Counted from the first letter of the stretch, positions 51,268-61,096 are shown. The stretch is DNA of 64,000 bases from CAYSCW01 sp964429795 (GCA_964429795.1 CAYSCW010000008.1:1-64000); one strand, 5' to 3'. The notes: generated from the letters alone by a model not told the origin. Made by a program: numbers and translations.

Positions 51268-53919
51268 TCACTCTTTGCCGGAAAGGGAAAGAATATGTTC
51301 TAAGCTCTCCCGCAATTTGTTCTTCTTGTTTTTGAGGTTGCGGAGTCGATCTTCTGTTTCTTTGACAACTTCATGAGGAGCACGGCTGAGAAAATCCCTG
51401 TTTTGAAGCCTCGTTTCAATCTTTGTGATCTCTGTATCTGTTTTAGAAAGCTCTCTCTCCACTCTCTTTCTTTCCTGATCCAGATCAAAGATATCCTCTT
51501 CAAGGGGAATCCTGATCTCCCAGGAACCAGCCATCCCTTTTAAAATCTTCTTCTCTGGAGGAAACTCATCCCAGGTGGTGATGGTTGCAATGTAGGATAA
51601 AGCCTGGATATATGTCTGATGGCGGCGAATGAGATCCTTCTCCTCTTTCCTCTTGACCTTCAGCCAGAGATCCATTTTTTTCTTGGGTGAAATTCGATTT
51701 TCCGCTCTTATGGTGCGGATGCCGATGATCGCTTCTTGAAGATGTTTCATGTCTCGCTCGGCTCTTTTGTCTCTGAGATCATCTCTTGCCTCTGGGAAAG
51801 GAGCAACCGCCAATGCTTTCTCTTCTCGTGGGAGATGGTGCCAAATTTCCTCTGTGATAAAGGGCATGAAAGGGTGAAGAAGCCGCAGGATCTGGTCTAA
51901 GGAGTCGACCAGCACAGAAAGACTGGTCTGATTGTTTTCCTTAAGGCTCGGTTTCACCAGCTCGATATACCAATCACAGAATTCATGCCATATAAAATGG
52001 TAGATCTTATCGGCTGCCTCATAGAACTTGTACTTCTCTAATGCCTCATTCAGCTCTCCGGTGATTTTGGTCAGTCGGCTCCGGATCCATCTGTCAGCCA
52101 AAGTCAACTCATCCTCACGGATCTCCAGTTCATCCTCTTCCATATTCATCAACACAAAGCGTGAAGCATTCCAGATTTTGTTGGCAAAGGCCCGATAACC
52201 TGCCATCCTCTCTTCTGAAAGACTGAGATCCATTCCCGGAACAGCCAAGGCTGCCAGGGTGAAGCGCAATGCATCTGTTCCGTATTTGCCGCTCATCTCC
52301 AGCAGATCGATAATATTTCCTTCGGATTTGCTCATCTTCCTCCGTTTAAAATCTCTCACCAGCCCGTTGATGAAAACGTCCCGAAAGGGAATATCTCCGG
52401 TAAACTTAAGCCCCATCATGATCATCCTGGCCACCCAGAAAAAAATGATATCAAACCCAGTGGACATGAGATCAGTGGGGTAGAAGGTTTCTAAATCCAC
52501 TGTTTCTTCAGGCCAACCCATGGTGGCAAAAGGCCAGAGAGCGGAGCTGAACCATGTATCCAAAACATCTTCATCCTGGACAAGGTTGGTGCTTTGGCAT
52601 CTTGAGCACTTCTCCGGCTCCGCCATGGCTACCATCACTTCATCGCAATCCCGACAATACCAGGCAGGAATTCGATGCCCCCACCAAAGCTGGCGCGAAA
52701 TACACCAGTCGTGGATGTTGTACATCCATTCAAAATAGGTCTTTGCCCAGTTAGGTGGTATGAAACGGATTCTTCCCTCTTCCACCACCCTAATCGCCTC
52801 TTTAGCCAAAGGCCCTACTTTCACGAACCACTGCCATGAAAGATAGGGTTCGATGATGGTTTGACACCGATAGCAGTGACCGATGGCATGTTCATAATCT
52901 TCCACCTTATCCAAAAGATTCATCTGGCGGAGTTTGGCAAGGACCTTTTCCCGGCACTCGAACCGGTCCAATCCCTTGAATGCCTCTCCAGCCTCCTCTC
53001 TCATCCTTCCTGATCCGTCGATAACGCTCACCTGTTCGAGATTGTGTTCTTTTCCCAGTTCAAAATCCACAGGATCGTGGGCAGGCGTGACTTTCACCGC
53101 TCCTGTACCGAACCCCTGCTTCACCCTCGGGTCGGTGATGACGGGAATCACTCGGTTCACAAGGGGAAGACGCACTTTCTTCCCATGTAATTTCTTGTAC
53201 CGACGATCATCCGGATGAACTGCAACTGCCGTATCGCCCAACATGGTCTCGGGGCGAGTGGTGGCCACAACGATAGTCTCATCACTGTCCACAAGGGAAT
53301 ATTTAATATAATAGAGTTTGGCCTTCCGATCTTTATGTTCGATCTCGATATCGGAAAGAACTGTCCTGCAGTGAGGGCAGCGATTCACCAGATAATAATC
53401 TCTGTAGATCAAGCCTTCCTGGTAAAGATCGACGAACACGCGCCTCACTGCGATGGAGAACTCCTCATCCAAAGTAAACCTTTCTCGACTCCAATCCAAG
53501 GAAGCCCCCAACCTCTTCAGCTGATGAATGATGAGACCCCCATATTTCTTTTTCCAGTCCCAGGCCATCTTAAGAAATCTTTCTCTTCCTATTTCTTCCC
53601 TGGTCAGTCCTTTTTCAGCTAAACTCTGCTCGATAACATTGTGAACAGCGATACTGGCATGGTCTGTCCCAGGAAGCCAGAGGGTATGGTAACCCTGCAT
53701 ACGCCGCCAACGGGTGATGATGTCAGGAAGGGTAAAGCAAAGCGCATGTCCCATATGAAGGGATCCGGTGACATTGGGAGGGGGAAGAACCATAGAAAAT
53801 CTCTTCTCTGAGGATGAAGCTTTGGGTGTAAAAAGACCTTTCTTGATCCAAAGACTGGACCATTTCTCTTCTACAGGACTGGGGTCATACGCTTTCTTCA
53901 GAATGTGTTTTTTCTTCAT
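51268..53919 (-). CDS. valS: valyl-tRNA synthetase
   Basis: 883 aa from the ATG at 53919, chosen because GGAGTTGAAA lies directly before it; a TTG at 53931 sits in that SD. HIGH-type motif PPPNVTGSLHMGHAL (about 46-60), editing domain with TTRPETMLGDTAVAVHPDD (about 220-238), KMSKSEGNIIDLLE (KMSKS, about 526-539), anticodon-binding domain and a C-terminal coiled coil. It charges tRNA-Val; a tRNA-Val gene is also in this window. A leader of about 100 nt with a compound hairpin precedes it. Confidence 0.95.
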   Translation of the reverse strand: MKKKHILKKAYDPSPVEEKWSSLWIKKGLFTPKASSSEKRFSMVLPPPNVTGSLHMGHALCFTLPDIITRWRRMQGYHTLWLPGTDHASIAVHNVIEQSLAEKGLTREEIGRERFLKMAWDWKKKYGGLIIHQLKRLGASLDWSRERFTLDEEFSIAVRRVFVDLYQEGLIYRDYYLVNRCPHCRTVLSDIEIEHKDRKAKLYYIKYSLVDSDETIVVATTRPETMLGDTAVAVHPDDRRYKKLHGKKVRLPLVNRVIPVITDPRVKQGFGTGAVKVTPAHDPVDFELGKEHNLEQVSVIDGSGRMREEAGEAFKGLDRFECREKVLAKLRQMNLLDKVEDYEHAIGHCYRCQTIIEPYLSWQWFVKVGPLAKEAIRVVEEGRIRFIPPNWAKTYFEWMYNIHDWCISRQLWWGHRIPAWYCRDCDEVMVAMAEPEKCSRCQSTNLVQDEDVLDTWFSSALWPFATMGWPEETVDLETFYPTDLMSTGFDIIFFWVARMIMMGLKFTGDIPFRDVFINGLVRDFKRRKMSKSEGNIIDLLEMSGKYGTDALRFTLAALAVPGMDLSLSEERMAGYRAFANKIWNASRFVLMNMEEDELEIREDELTLADRWIRSRLTKITGELNEALEKYKFYEAADKIYHFIWHEFCDWYIELVKPSLKENNQTSLSVLVDSLDQILRLLHPFMPFITEEIWHHLPREEKALAVAPFPEARDDLRDKRAERDMKHLQEAIIGIRTIRAENRISPKKKMDLWLKVKRKEEKDLIRRHQTYIQALSYIATITTWDEFPPEKKILKGMAGSWEIRIPLEEDIFDLDQERKRVERELSKTDTEITKIETRLQNRDFLSRAPHEVVKETEDRLRNLKNKKNKLRESLEHILSLSGKE

Positions 53920-53956
53920 TTTCAACTCCAAATGACTGAGTTCAGCTGAGAAGAAT

Positions 53957-54004
53957 GGCTGCTGTTCTGTTTAATTTCTGAGAGAAGAAATGGCCTCAGC
54001 AGCC
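53957..54004 (-). promoter_or_regulatory. compound hairpin in the valS leader
   Basis: GGCTGCTG (53957-53964) and CAGCAGCC (53997-54004) are perfect inverse partners, enclosing ATTTCT/AGAAAT (53974-53979, 53986-53991). It lies between the predicted promoter and the valS start. No T-box consensus (TGGnACCGCG) is present. Its role is unknown. Confidence 0.45.
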
Positions 54005-54027
54005 GATAGCAAGGCCAGCAACCAGAT

Positions 54028-54055
54028 TTTATATTTTAAGGGAGCATAATATCAA
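54028..54055 (-). promoter_or_regulatory. sigma-70-type promoter of valS
   Basis: Minus strand TTGATA (54055-54050), 16 bp, TATAAA (54033-54028). An AGCCC-TCG-GGGCT hairpin (54055-54067) next to it may end the upstream dnaE operon. Confidence 0.5.
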
Positions 54056-54082
54056 GCCCTCGGGGCTCGAACGCACGTGGAA

Positions 54083-54670
54083 TCATGCTTCACTTTCTTC
54101 CTTTATCTCATCGAGTTTTTTCCGAAGCCAATCCTTCATTTCAGCAAGAAGTTGAAACTTCATCCTCTTTTCCAGTTCTCTTCCCATATCCAAGGTTTCC
54201 TGCTTTACCAGAGCCCTGATTCTCTCATCCAGATCATTAACCCCTTCCTGGCTGGAAAAGTCGTCTAAGAGTTGCTCTTCTGGTAGGGAGAGAGGATCCT
54301 CTTTTTTCTCCATGAGATTCCGCACCAAGCTGACCAGCCCCCCCGAATTAAAGGGCACTCGAAGAATGGCATCATAATCCAATTCAGCAACTTTTTCTTG
54401 ATCAACAGGCTCAAAGACTTTCCTGAGAAGGATCACAGCCGTTTTCCTGGAGATCTTCTGGCTCTTCCAATCCTTAAGGGTCCGGGACTCTGATCTCGAG
54501 ACCAAAGAAACACCGACCAGAACCACATCGGGCTTCATCTGATGGAGCTTCTCTAAAAACTCCCCCATTCCATGATAAGTATAGAGCTCAAAATCTGGAG
54601 ACGAGAGAGACATCCTGACGGCTTTCTTAACAGTCGGACTGTCCTCAAGAAGAATCACTTTGTAAGCCAT
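54083..54670 (-). CDS. degenerate receiver-domain protein with C-terminal coiled coil
   Basis: 195 aa. The N-terminal half follows a response-regulator fold (KVILLEDSPTVKKAVRMSL with the acidic pair Glu9-Asp10). The phosphoacceptor position, after KPDVVLV, is Gly53 instead of Asp, and the conserved Lys of the KPF motif is replaced (ILRVPF). So it is probably not phosphorylated. Residues 120-195 are highly charged and helical. It lies 15 nt downstream of dnaE, so it is probably co-expressed; its partner is unknown. Confidence 0.75.
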   Translation of the reverse strand: MAYKVILLEDSPTVKKAVRMSLSSPDFELYTYHGMGEFLEKLHQMKPDVVLVGVSLVSRSESRTLKDWKSQKISRKTAVILLRKVFEPVDQEKVAELDYDAILRVPFNSGGLVSLVRNLMEKKEDPLSLPEEQLLDDFSSQEGVNDLDERIRALVKQETLDMGRELEKRMKFQLLAEMKDWLRKKLDEIKEESEA

Positions 54671-54685
54671 CTCAGTCTTTACACT

Positions 54686-57600
54686 TCAGTATTCAACCAA
54701 AACCGAGCCTTCCCCCAGTAAACCTTCTATATTCTTGGCCAATTCTTCGGTGGGGGAAACGCCTTGAATGTCGATGGACTGAACCACCATCCGGTAAGAA
54801 TGAGGAGTCTCCAGCTCAAAGAAAACAGGACACTCTCCTCTGTTCTTATCGAGCATATCTTTCAAATCCATAAACACAGATTCTTCAATCCCGGGGAGAA
54901 AAATCCTCAAGACAACTCTCTTTGCCTGTTTGTGGAAGGCTTCCTGTAGAGGCATGATTTGATTGAGGTGAATTCGCCGGCTCTCTCCCTCTCCTAAGAA
55001 CCTCCCTTTGATCCAGACAAGGACATCTTCTCTGAGGAATTCAAAATATTTCCGGTAATTGTCTGGAAAAACGACCACTTCAATACGACCGCTCAGGTCT
55101 TCAAGGATGAAAGTGGCCATTCTCTCTTCTTTCTTGGTCTTGAGAGTCTTAAGCACGGAGATGATTCCAGCGACTCTAATTTCACTGTCAAAATCCTTCT
55201 CCTCATCCAATTGATTGAGGGAGTGAGAAACAAGTCGCCTGAGACGGTTTCCAAATTGGGCCAGAGGATGGCTGGTGATATAGAATCCTAAGGCGTCTTT
55301 TTCGTAGGAGAGGAAAAGGCTCTCATCCCATTCCCGCATCTGTTTAATCTCGGCAGGAATAGAGGGGGGCTCAATCTGGCGTCGTCCAAAGAGAAGATTC
55401 TGCTTAGAGGACTTGATCTTTTGCGTTTCATGGGCATAGGCTATCATTTTATCCACCAGGTGAAAGAGCTGGGATCTTTTCCACTCTAAGGAATCGAAAG
55501 CCCCGGCTTTGATCAAGCTTTCGATCACCTTGCGGTTGACTACCTTGGGGTCACCTTCCTCAAAAATATCAAATGGAGAGGTAAATTTACCTCTCTTTTC
55601 TCTGGCATGGAGGATGGCTTTGACCGCTCCTTCTCCTACGTTTTTTATGGCTGAAAAGCCAAAACGGATATTATCTCTGGAGACTGTAAAATTGAAATCG
55701 CTCTCGTTGATATCAGGAGGAAGGACTTTGATTCCCATCTCTTTGCATTCGTTTATATATTTGACTACTTGAGAAGTGGCACCCCTCTCTGCTTCTGAAG
55801 TCAAGAGGGCGGCAAGGAAACAGAGGGGATAATGGGCCTTGAGGTAGGCTGTCCTGTAAGCCAAATAAGCATAGGCAGCGCTATGGGATTTGTTGAAACC
55901 GTAGCCAGCAAAGTAATTGATCTGCTCAAAAATCTTGTTGGCATTGCTGGCGCTGATGCCTCTCTTCCTGGCTCCTTGAATAAACCTCTGCTTCTGGGCC
56001 TTCATCACTGCTGTTTTTTTCTTTCCCATGGCTTTGCGCAGGATGTCTGCTTCAGCAAGGGAAAACCCGGCCAGCTCGGTGGCAATCTGCATCACTTGCT
56101 CTTGATAGACGATGATTCCCTTTGTTTCTTTAAGGATGGGTTCCAACTCAGGAAACTCGTAGCTAACTCGTTCCGGATGATTCTTTCTCTTGATGAATTC
56201 ATCGGTCATCCCGCTCTTCAAGGGACCGGGGCGATAAAGGGCATTGAGTGCGAACAAATCGCGGAAAGTTTCAGGCTTGAAATTGCGGAGCAAGTCCTTC
56301 ATCCCCGGGCTTTCAAATTGAAAAACGCCATCGGTGTTTCCCGATTTGAAAACTTCAAATGTCTTTTCATCATCAAGAGGAATATTCTTCAGGTCCAGCT
56401 TTATCCCCTTGTCTCTCTCCACCAGTTCAATGGTATCCTGGATCACTGTCAGATTCCGCAATCCCAACAAATCCATCTTGAGCAGTCCGAGGGCTTCGAT
56501 ATCCTGCATCGGGAACTGAGTTGTGATTTCCCCCTTAGCCGACTGGTAAAGTGGCATGAATTCTACCAGCGGCTTAGGAGCGATGACGATTCCCGCCGCA
56601 TGGATGGAGGGATGTCGAACCTGCCCTTCTAATTTTTGGGCAATGGAGAGCAGATGAGCAATTTTAGTATTCTTATCTCTTAACTCCTTTAACTGGGGAA
56701 TATTCCTTAAAGCTCCTTCGATAGTGGCCTCTGGACCGAAGGGAGGGATCATCTTGGCGATCCTGTCCACCTCAGGAAGAGGCACTTCCAGAGCTCTTCC
56801 CACGTCTCGCACGGCCTGGCGGGCCGCCATGGTCCCAAAGGTAATGATCTGGCATACGTTCTGTCGTCCGTACTTGCGAGTCACATAGGCCAGAACTTCA
56901 TCTCTCCGTCTCCCACAGAAGTCGATATCGATATCGGGAAGGCTGATCCTTTCCGGGTTCAAGAATCTCTCAAAAAGGAGATCATACTGAAGGGGGTCGA
57001 CATCGGTAATGCCCAGGCTGTAAGCCAGTAGACTGCCCGCAGCCGATCCTCTTCCTGGCCCCACCGGAATCTTCTTGGACTTGGCCATCTGGATGAGATC
57101 CCAGACGATCAGGAAATAGCCCTCAAAGCCCCTTTCTTTGATAAGCTCCATTTCCTTATCCAGCCTTTCTTCATAATCATGAAGATCGGGGATCTCGTCC
57201 TTTTCTCCTTTTTCGCGGAAAAACTCCATCTGGGATTGGAATCCCTTCCTGACTACTTGTTCAAAATACTCTTCAACAGAAACGCCTTCCGGCACCTTGA
57301 ATTGAGGAAGGAAATAACCTGAAGAAGGAAAATCAAAATTGCATCGAGAGGCTATCTCCACTGTGTTCTTGATCGCCTCTGGAAATTCTTTAAACAGAGA
57401 GGCCATTTCAGCGCTCGATTTGAAATAAAACTCGTTTGATCCAAAACGGATCCTGTCCTGATCGGTTACCCTTTTATTGGTCTGGACGCATATAAGAATA
57501 TCGTGAGTTTCTGCATCCTCCTTGCCGAGATAGTGGCAGTCATTGGTGACAACGAGAGGAAGATCTAGCTTCTTGGCCAAGGCTGCGAGCAGGGGTTTAA

Positions 57601-58162
57601 CCACTCTCTCCTCCTTGAGTCCGTGATCCTGAAGCTCAATATAGAAATCTCCCCTTGGAAAAAAAGAGGCATATTCTAAGGCCGCCCTCTCTGCTTTTTC
57701 CTCTTCTCCCAACAACAAATAATGGCTAATCTCTCCCTTAATGCACCCTGAGAGCACGATGAGGCCCTCGCTGTACTGAGCCAGAAGCTCCTTGTCGACC
57801 CGAGGTCTGTAGTAGAAGCCCTCTAGATAAGCCTTGGTGATGAGCTGAGAGAGGTTTTTGTAGCCCGTTTCATCCTTCACCAGTAAGATCAGATGGTAAT
57901 GGGTAGGCTCTCTCTTTTCTGCCTTCTTATCGAACCTGCTTTGGGGAGCCACGTAGAGTTCGCAACCGAGGATAGGCTTGATACCTCTCTCTTTAGCCCT
58001 CCTGAAAAAGCTCACCGCTCCAAAAATACTCCCATGATCAGTTAGCGCCAGAGCTGGCATCTTGTTTTTCCAGGCCGCCTCCACTAAAGCGTCTAGGGAG
58101 AGAGCTCCATCAAGGATGCTGTACTCGGAATGATTGTGAAGGTGAATGAATAAAGGATCCAT
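54686..58162 (-). CDS. dnaE: DNA polymerase III alpha subunit
   Basis: 1158 aa, DnaE type. PHP domain (HLHNHSEYSILDGALSLDAL, about 7-26; ALTDHGSIFGA), polymerase catalytic Asp motif LPDIDIDFCGRRRDEV (about 398-413), GPGRGSAAGSLLAYSLGI (about 364-381), helix-hairpin-helix and C-terminal OB fold (IRVAGIISVLKTLKTKKEER). PHP metal ligands appear largely intact, so proofreading by this domain is possible. It is 40 nt downstream of guaA. Confidence 0.96.
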   Translation of the reverse strand: MDPLFIHLHNHSEYSILDGALSLDALVEAAWKNKMPALALTDHGSIFGAVSFFRRAKERGIKPILGCELYVAPQSRFDKKAEKREPTHYHLILLVKDETGYKNLSQLITKAYLEGFYYRPRVDKELLAQYSEGLIVLSGCIKGEISHYLLLGEEEKAERAALEYASFFPRGDFYIELQDHGLKEERVVKPLLAALAKKLDLPLVVTNDCHYLGKEDAETHDILICVQTNKRVTDQDRIRFGSNEFYFKSSAEMASLFKEFPEAIKNTVEIASRCNFDFPSSGYFLPQFKVPEGVSVEEYFEQVVRKGFQSQMEFFREKGEKDEIPDLHDYEERLDKEMELIKERGFEGYFLIVWDLIQMAKSKKIPVGPGRGSAAGSLLAYSLGITDVDPLQYDLLFERFLNPERISLPDIDIDFCGRRRDEVLAYVTRKYGRQNVCQIITFGTMAARQAVRDVGRALEVPLPEVDRIAKMIPPFGPEATIEGALRNIPQLKELRDKNTKIAHLLSIAQKLEGQVRHPSIHAAGIVIAPKPLVEFMPLYQSAKGEITTQFPMQDIEALGLLKMDLLGLRNLTVIQDTIELVERDKGIKLDLKNIPLDDEKTFEVFKSGNTDGVFQFESPGMKDLLRNFKPETFRDLFALNALYRPGPLKSGMTDEFIKRKNHPERVSYEFPELEPILKETKGIIVYQEQVMQIATELAGFSLAEADILRKAMGKKKTAVMKAQKQRFIQGARKRGISASNANKIFEQINYFAGYGFNKSHSAAYAYLAYRTAYLKAHYPLCFLAALLTSEAERGATSQVVKYINECKEMGIKVLPPDINESDFNFTVSRDNIRFGFSAIKNVGEGAVKAILHAREKRGKFTSPFDIFEEGDPKVVNRKVIESLIKAGAFDSLEWKRSQLFHLVDKMIAYAHETQKIKSSKQNLLFGRRQIEPPSIPAEIKQMREWDESLFLSYEKDALGFYITSHPLAQFGNRLRRLVSHSLNQLDEEKDFDSEIRVAGIISVLKTLKTKKEERMATFILEDLSGRIEVVVFPDNYRKYFEFLREDVLVWIKGRFLGEGESRRIHLNQIMPLQEAFHKQAKRVVLRIFLPGIEESVFMDLKDMLDKNRGECPVFFELETPHSYRMVVQSIDIQGVSPTEELAKNIEGLLGEGSVLVEY

Positions 58163-58202
58163 CTTTTTCTCTTAATAAATGAAATTTTTCATCTTGAAAG
58201 AT

Positions 58203-59735
58203 TCATTCCCATTCGATCGTGCCGGGGGGTTTGGTGGTGATATCATAAACAACCCGATTGACTCCACTGATTTCGTTAACAATCCGGTTGGATATACAAG
58301 CTAAAAGCTCTGATTTGGCCGGATACCAATCCGCAGTCATCCCATCCACGCTCCGCACAAGGCGGATGACCACCACACTCTGATAGGTGCGCTGATCACC
58401 CATGACTCCAACGGACCTTACAGGCAGCAAAACAACAAAGGCCTGCCATAACCGGTCATAAAGCCCGGCACGCTTTATCTCCTGGAGGAGAATCTCATCA
58501 GCCTCCCTAAGAAGATCGACTCTCTCCTCTGTGACTTCACCGACGATCCTTACCGCCAACCCAGGCCCTGGAAAAGGATGCTGGAAGATAAATTCCCTCC
58601 CTACTCCCAACTGCTTAGCCAGCAGCCTGACTTCATCCTTGAAAAGTTCTCTAAGGGGCTCCACCAGCTTAAACTTCAGATTCGAGGGTAATCCTCCCAC
58701 ATTATGGTGAGATTTAATCTTAGATGAAGGCCCCTTGACAGGGTTGCTCTCGATCACATCAGGATAAATGGTCCCCTGTGCCAGAAACTCAACGCCTCCT
58801 AACCTCTCTGCCTCTTTCTCAAAAATCCGGATGAACAGCTCTCCGATAATCTTTCTCTTTCTTTCCGGTGAAATCACTTTCCTGAGCTTCTCTACAAACA
58901 TTTGCGAATAGTCAACACCCAGGAGGTTGAAAACAAAATGCTTCTGAAATTTCCCCATCAAATCCTGATACTGGCTTTTCCGCAACAGGCCATTATCAAC
59001 AAGAATACAGTAGAGATTATCCCTTACAGCCCTGTGCACGATCAGGGCTGTCACCAGAGAATCCACGCCGCCACTTAGTCCGCAAATGACTCTTTTCCCT
59101 CCGACCTGTTGGCGAATTTCCTCTGTTTTTCTCTCAACAAAAGACTCCATGTGCCAATTATGCCTGAGCTTTGCCTGGGAAAAAAGAAAATTGGCCAGTA
59201 TCTTCTTTCCCTGTTCGGTATGGATAACTTCCGGATGGAATTGAACGCCGTACAGCTTTCTCTCTCTCCATTCAATCGAAGCTGCTGGACAGTTAGACGT
59301 CCTCCCTGAGATAACAAAACCAGGAGGGAGTTCTTCCACGCTGTCCCCGTGGCTCATCCAGACTTGCCCTCCATTCTTTATTCCCGCGAGAAGTCCTTTC
59401 CTGTCGAGAATATTCAATCGGACAAACCCATATTCTTTCTTTGAGGAAGGAGCGACTTTTCCGTTCATAAGATAGACCATCAGCTGCAAACCATAACAGA
59501 TGCCCAGTAAGGGAATCCCCATCTCGAATATCTCGGCAGAGATAAGAGGGGCATCCTTTTGGTAAACACTCTGAGGGCCTCCAGAAAGCACCACAGCGGA
59601 AGGCTGTTTTCGTTTTATCTTGGAAAGGGAAAGATTATAGGGAACGATTTCGGAATAGACACCCAATCCTCTTATTTTTCTGGCAATGAGCTGCGTGTAT
59701 TGTGAACCAAAGTCAAGAATAAGGACACTATCCAT
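58203..59735 (-). CDS. guaA: GMP synthase (glutamine-hydrolysing)
   Basis: 510 aa. Class I amidotransferase with LGICYGLQLMVYLM (nucleophile Cys, about 77-90) and YGVQFHPEVIHTEQG (about 162-176). The ATP pyrophosphatase P-loop GLSGGVDSLVTALIVHRAV is at about 217-235, with C-terminal dimerisation domain ending KPPGTIEWE. It makes GMP from XMP. The promoter at 59742-59770 puts the transcription start at or next to the ATG, so the mRNA is probably leaderless. Confidence 0.97.
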   Translation of the reverse strand: MDSVLILDFGSQYTQLIARKIRGLGVYSEIVPYNLSLSKIKRKQPSAVVLSGGPQSVYQKDAPLISAEIFEMGIPLLGICYGLQLMVYLMNGKVAPSSKKEYGFVRLNILDRKGLLAGIKNGGQVWMSHGDSVEELPPGFVISGRTSNCPAASIEWRERKLYGVQFHPEVIHTEQGKKILANFLFSQAKLRHNWHMESFVERKTEEIRQQVGGKRVICGLSGGVDSLVTALIVHRAVRDNLYCILVDNGLLRKSQYQDLMGKFQKHFVFNLLGVDYSQMFVEKLRKVISPERKRKIIGELFIRIFEKEAERLGGVEFLAQGTIYPDVIESNPVKGPSSKIKSHHNVGGLPSNLKFKLVEPLRELFKDEVRLLAKQLGVGREFIFQHPFPGPGLAVRIVGEVTEERVDLLREADEILLQEIKRAGLYDRLWQAFVVLLPVRSVGVMGDQRTYQSVVVIRLVRSVDGMTADWYPAKSELLACISNRIVNEISGVNRVVYDITTKPPGTIEWE

Positions 59736-59741
59736 GTTACG

Positions 59742-59770
59742 ATTTTAGCAGAGGAAAAAGGCATTGTAAA
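59742..59770 (-). promoter_or_regulatory. sigma-70-type promoter of guaA (leaderless candidate)
   Basis: Minus strand TTTACA (59770-59765), 17 bp, TAAAAT (59747-59742); only 6 nt separate the -10 box from the ATG at 59735. Confidence 0.6.
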
Positions 59771-59811
59771 CGCCTTAGAAAGTATTGAACAGAAGCATGT
59801 ACGCTTTTGAA

Positions 59812-59840
59812 TTGACTTCATCTCTGTAATTTCATATAGT
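59812..59840 (+). promoter_or_regulatory. sigma-70-type promoter of apgM (leaderless candidate)
   Basis: TTGACT (59812-59817), 17 bp, TATAGT (59835-59840); the ATG at 59851 is 10 nt after the -10 box and lacks an SD. Confidence 0.6.
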
Positions 59841-59850
59841 TTTCTCTAAA

Positions 59851-61053
59851 ATGGAATGGGAAAGTCTCGCTCAAGAACTCACCGTTAAAACACAGTCAAA
59901 GATCGTCCTTCTGGTGATGGACGGTTTGGGGGATCTGCCTGAGAAGGGCAAGACTCCCTTGGAGGCCGCACGGACGCCCCATCTCGACTCCCTTGCTGCC
60001 AAGAGTGTATGCGGTCTTACAGATCCTGTCTTTATGGGAATTACCCCAGGAAGTGGTCCCGCCCATCTGGCTCTTTTTGGCTATGATCCTTTAAAACACC
60101 TCCTCGGACGAGGAATCCTTGAAGCCCTGGGGACGGGAGTGGATGTGGGAAAAGAGGATCTTGTGGCCAGGGGCAATTTTGCCACTCTGAAGGGCGGCCT
60201 GATTGTCGATCGAAGAGCAGGAAGGATTCCCACCAGCAAGAATGAAAGCTTGTGCCAGTTGCTCAACAGCTCTTTGAAAAGGAAAGCAGACATAAACATC
60301 ACCCTTTATCCTGGAAGAGAACACCGTTTTGTAGCGAAATTCAGCGGAGAAGCCCTTTCTGATTCTCTTACCGATGCTGACCCTCAGAAAGAAGGAAATC
60401 CTCCAGTCGACACTCGTCCGCTTTCTCCAGAAGCAGAGCCAACAGCTAACATAGTGAACGACTTTATCAAGGATGCGACAGAAATTCTAGGCAACTCTAT
60501 CCCTGCCAACACAGTCCTACTCAGAGGATTCTCCCAGACTCCCTCCATCCCCACCATGAACGAACTCTATAAATTGAACCCGGTCGCCATCGCTCAATAT
60601 CCCATGTACAAGGGCCTGGCAAAACTGGTAGGCATGACCATCATCTATCCCAAAGAAGGCTTAGGCAACCTGTTTGCTTCAGTGGAGCGGAACTTCGAAG
60701 ATTACGATTTCTTCTACGTTCACGTCAAAAAAACAGATTCAGCGGGTGAAGACGGAAATTTTGAGGCTAAGAAAACAGCCATCGAAGAGGTGGATGACTA
60801 TCTTCCACGCCTTACGACCCTTGAACCAGAAGTGCTGGTGGTTACCTCAGATCATTCCACGCCGTGCCGCCTCAAATCCCATTCCTGGCATCCCAATCCC
60901 TTCCTTCTCAACTCTCAGGCTTCTCAGCCGGACAGAGTGAAGGTTTTCTCAGAGAGAGAATGCAGCCAAGGCTATCTGGGGCGTTTTCAAGCAATCTATG
61001 CCATGCCTTTGATGCTGGCCCATGCAGGAAAGCTCAAAAAATACGGAGCTTGA
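59851..61053 (+). CDS. apgM: 2,3-bisphosphoglycerate-independent phosphoglycerate mutase, archaeal type
   Basis: 400 aa. Alkaline-phosphatase-superfamily motifs: LLVMDGLGDLPEKGKTPLEA (about 20-39, metal Asp), GSGPAHLALFGYDP (catalytic Ser position, about 67-80), KTDSAGEDGNFEAK (about 302-315) and VVTSDHSTPC (about 330-339). It interconverts 3- and 2-phosphoglycerate without a cofactor in glycolysis or gluconeogenesis. The archaeal-type version is found in scattered anaerobic bacteria. Confidence 0.93.
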   Translation: MEWESLAQELTVKTQSKIVLLVMDGLGDLPEKGKTPLEAARTPHLDSLAAKSVCGLTDPVFMGITPGSGPAHLALFGYDPLKHLLGRGILEALGTGVDVGKEDLVARGNFATLKGGLIVDRRAGRIPTSKNESLCQLLNSSLKRKADINITLYPGREHRFVAKFSGEALSDSLTDADPQKEGNPPVDTRPLSPEAEPTANIVNDFIKDATEILGNSIPANTVLLRGFSQTPSIPTMNELYKLNPVAIAQYPMYKGLAKLVGMTIIYPKEGLGNLFASVERNFEDYDFFYVHVKKTDSAGEDGNFEAKKTAIEEVDDYLPRLTTLEPEVLVVTSDHSTPCRLKSHSWHPNPFLLNSQASQPDRVKVFSERECSQGYLGRFQAIYAMPLMLAHAGKLKKYGA

Positions 61054-61067
61054 GAAGAACGGTCGAA

Positions 61068-61096
61068 TTGACACAAGACTATATATCTTATAGAAT
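61068..61096 (+). promoter_or_regulatory. sigma-70-type promoter of the amidase gene
   Basis: TTGACA (61068-61073), 17 bp, TAGAAT (61091-61096); 14 nt before the ATG at 61111, so the leader would be under 10 nt. Confidence 0.6.

Noticed and set aside
53957..54004. T-box riboswitch for valS
   Set aside because: No specifier stem, no T-box sequence and no antiterminator were found.
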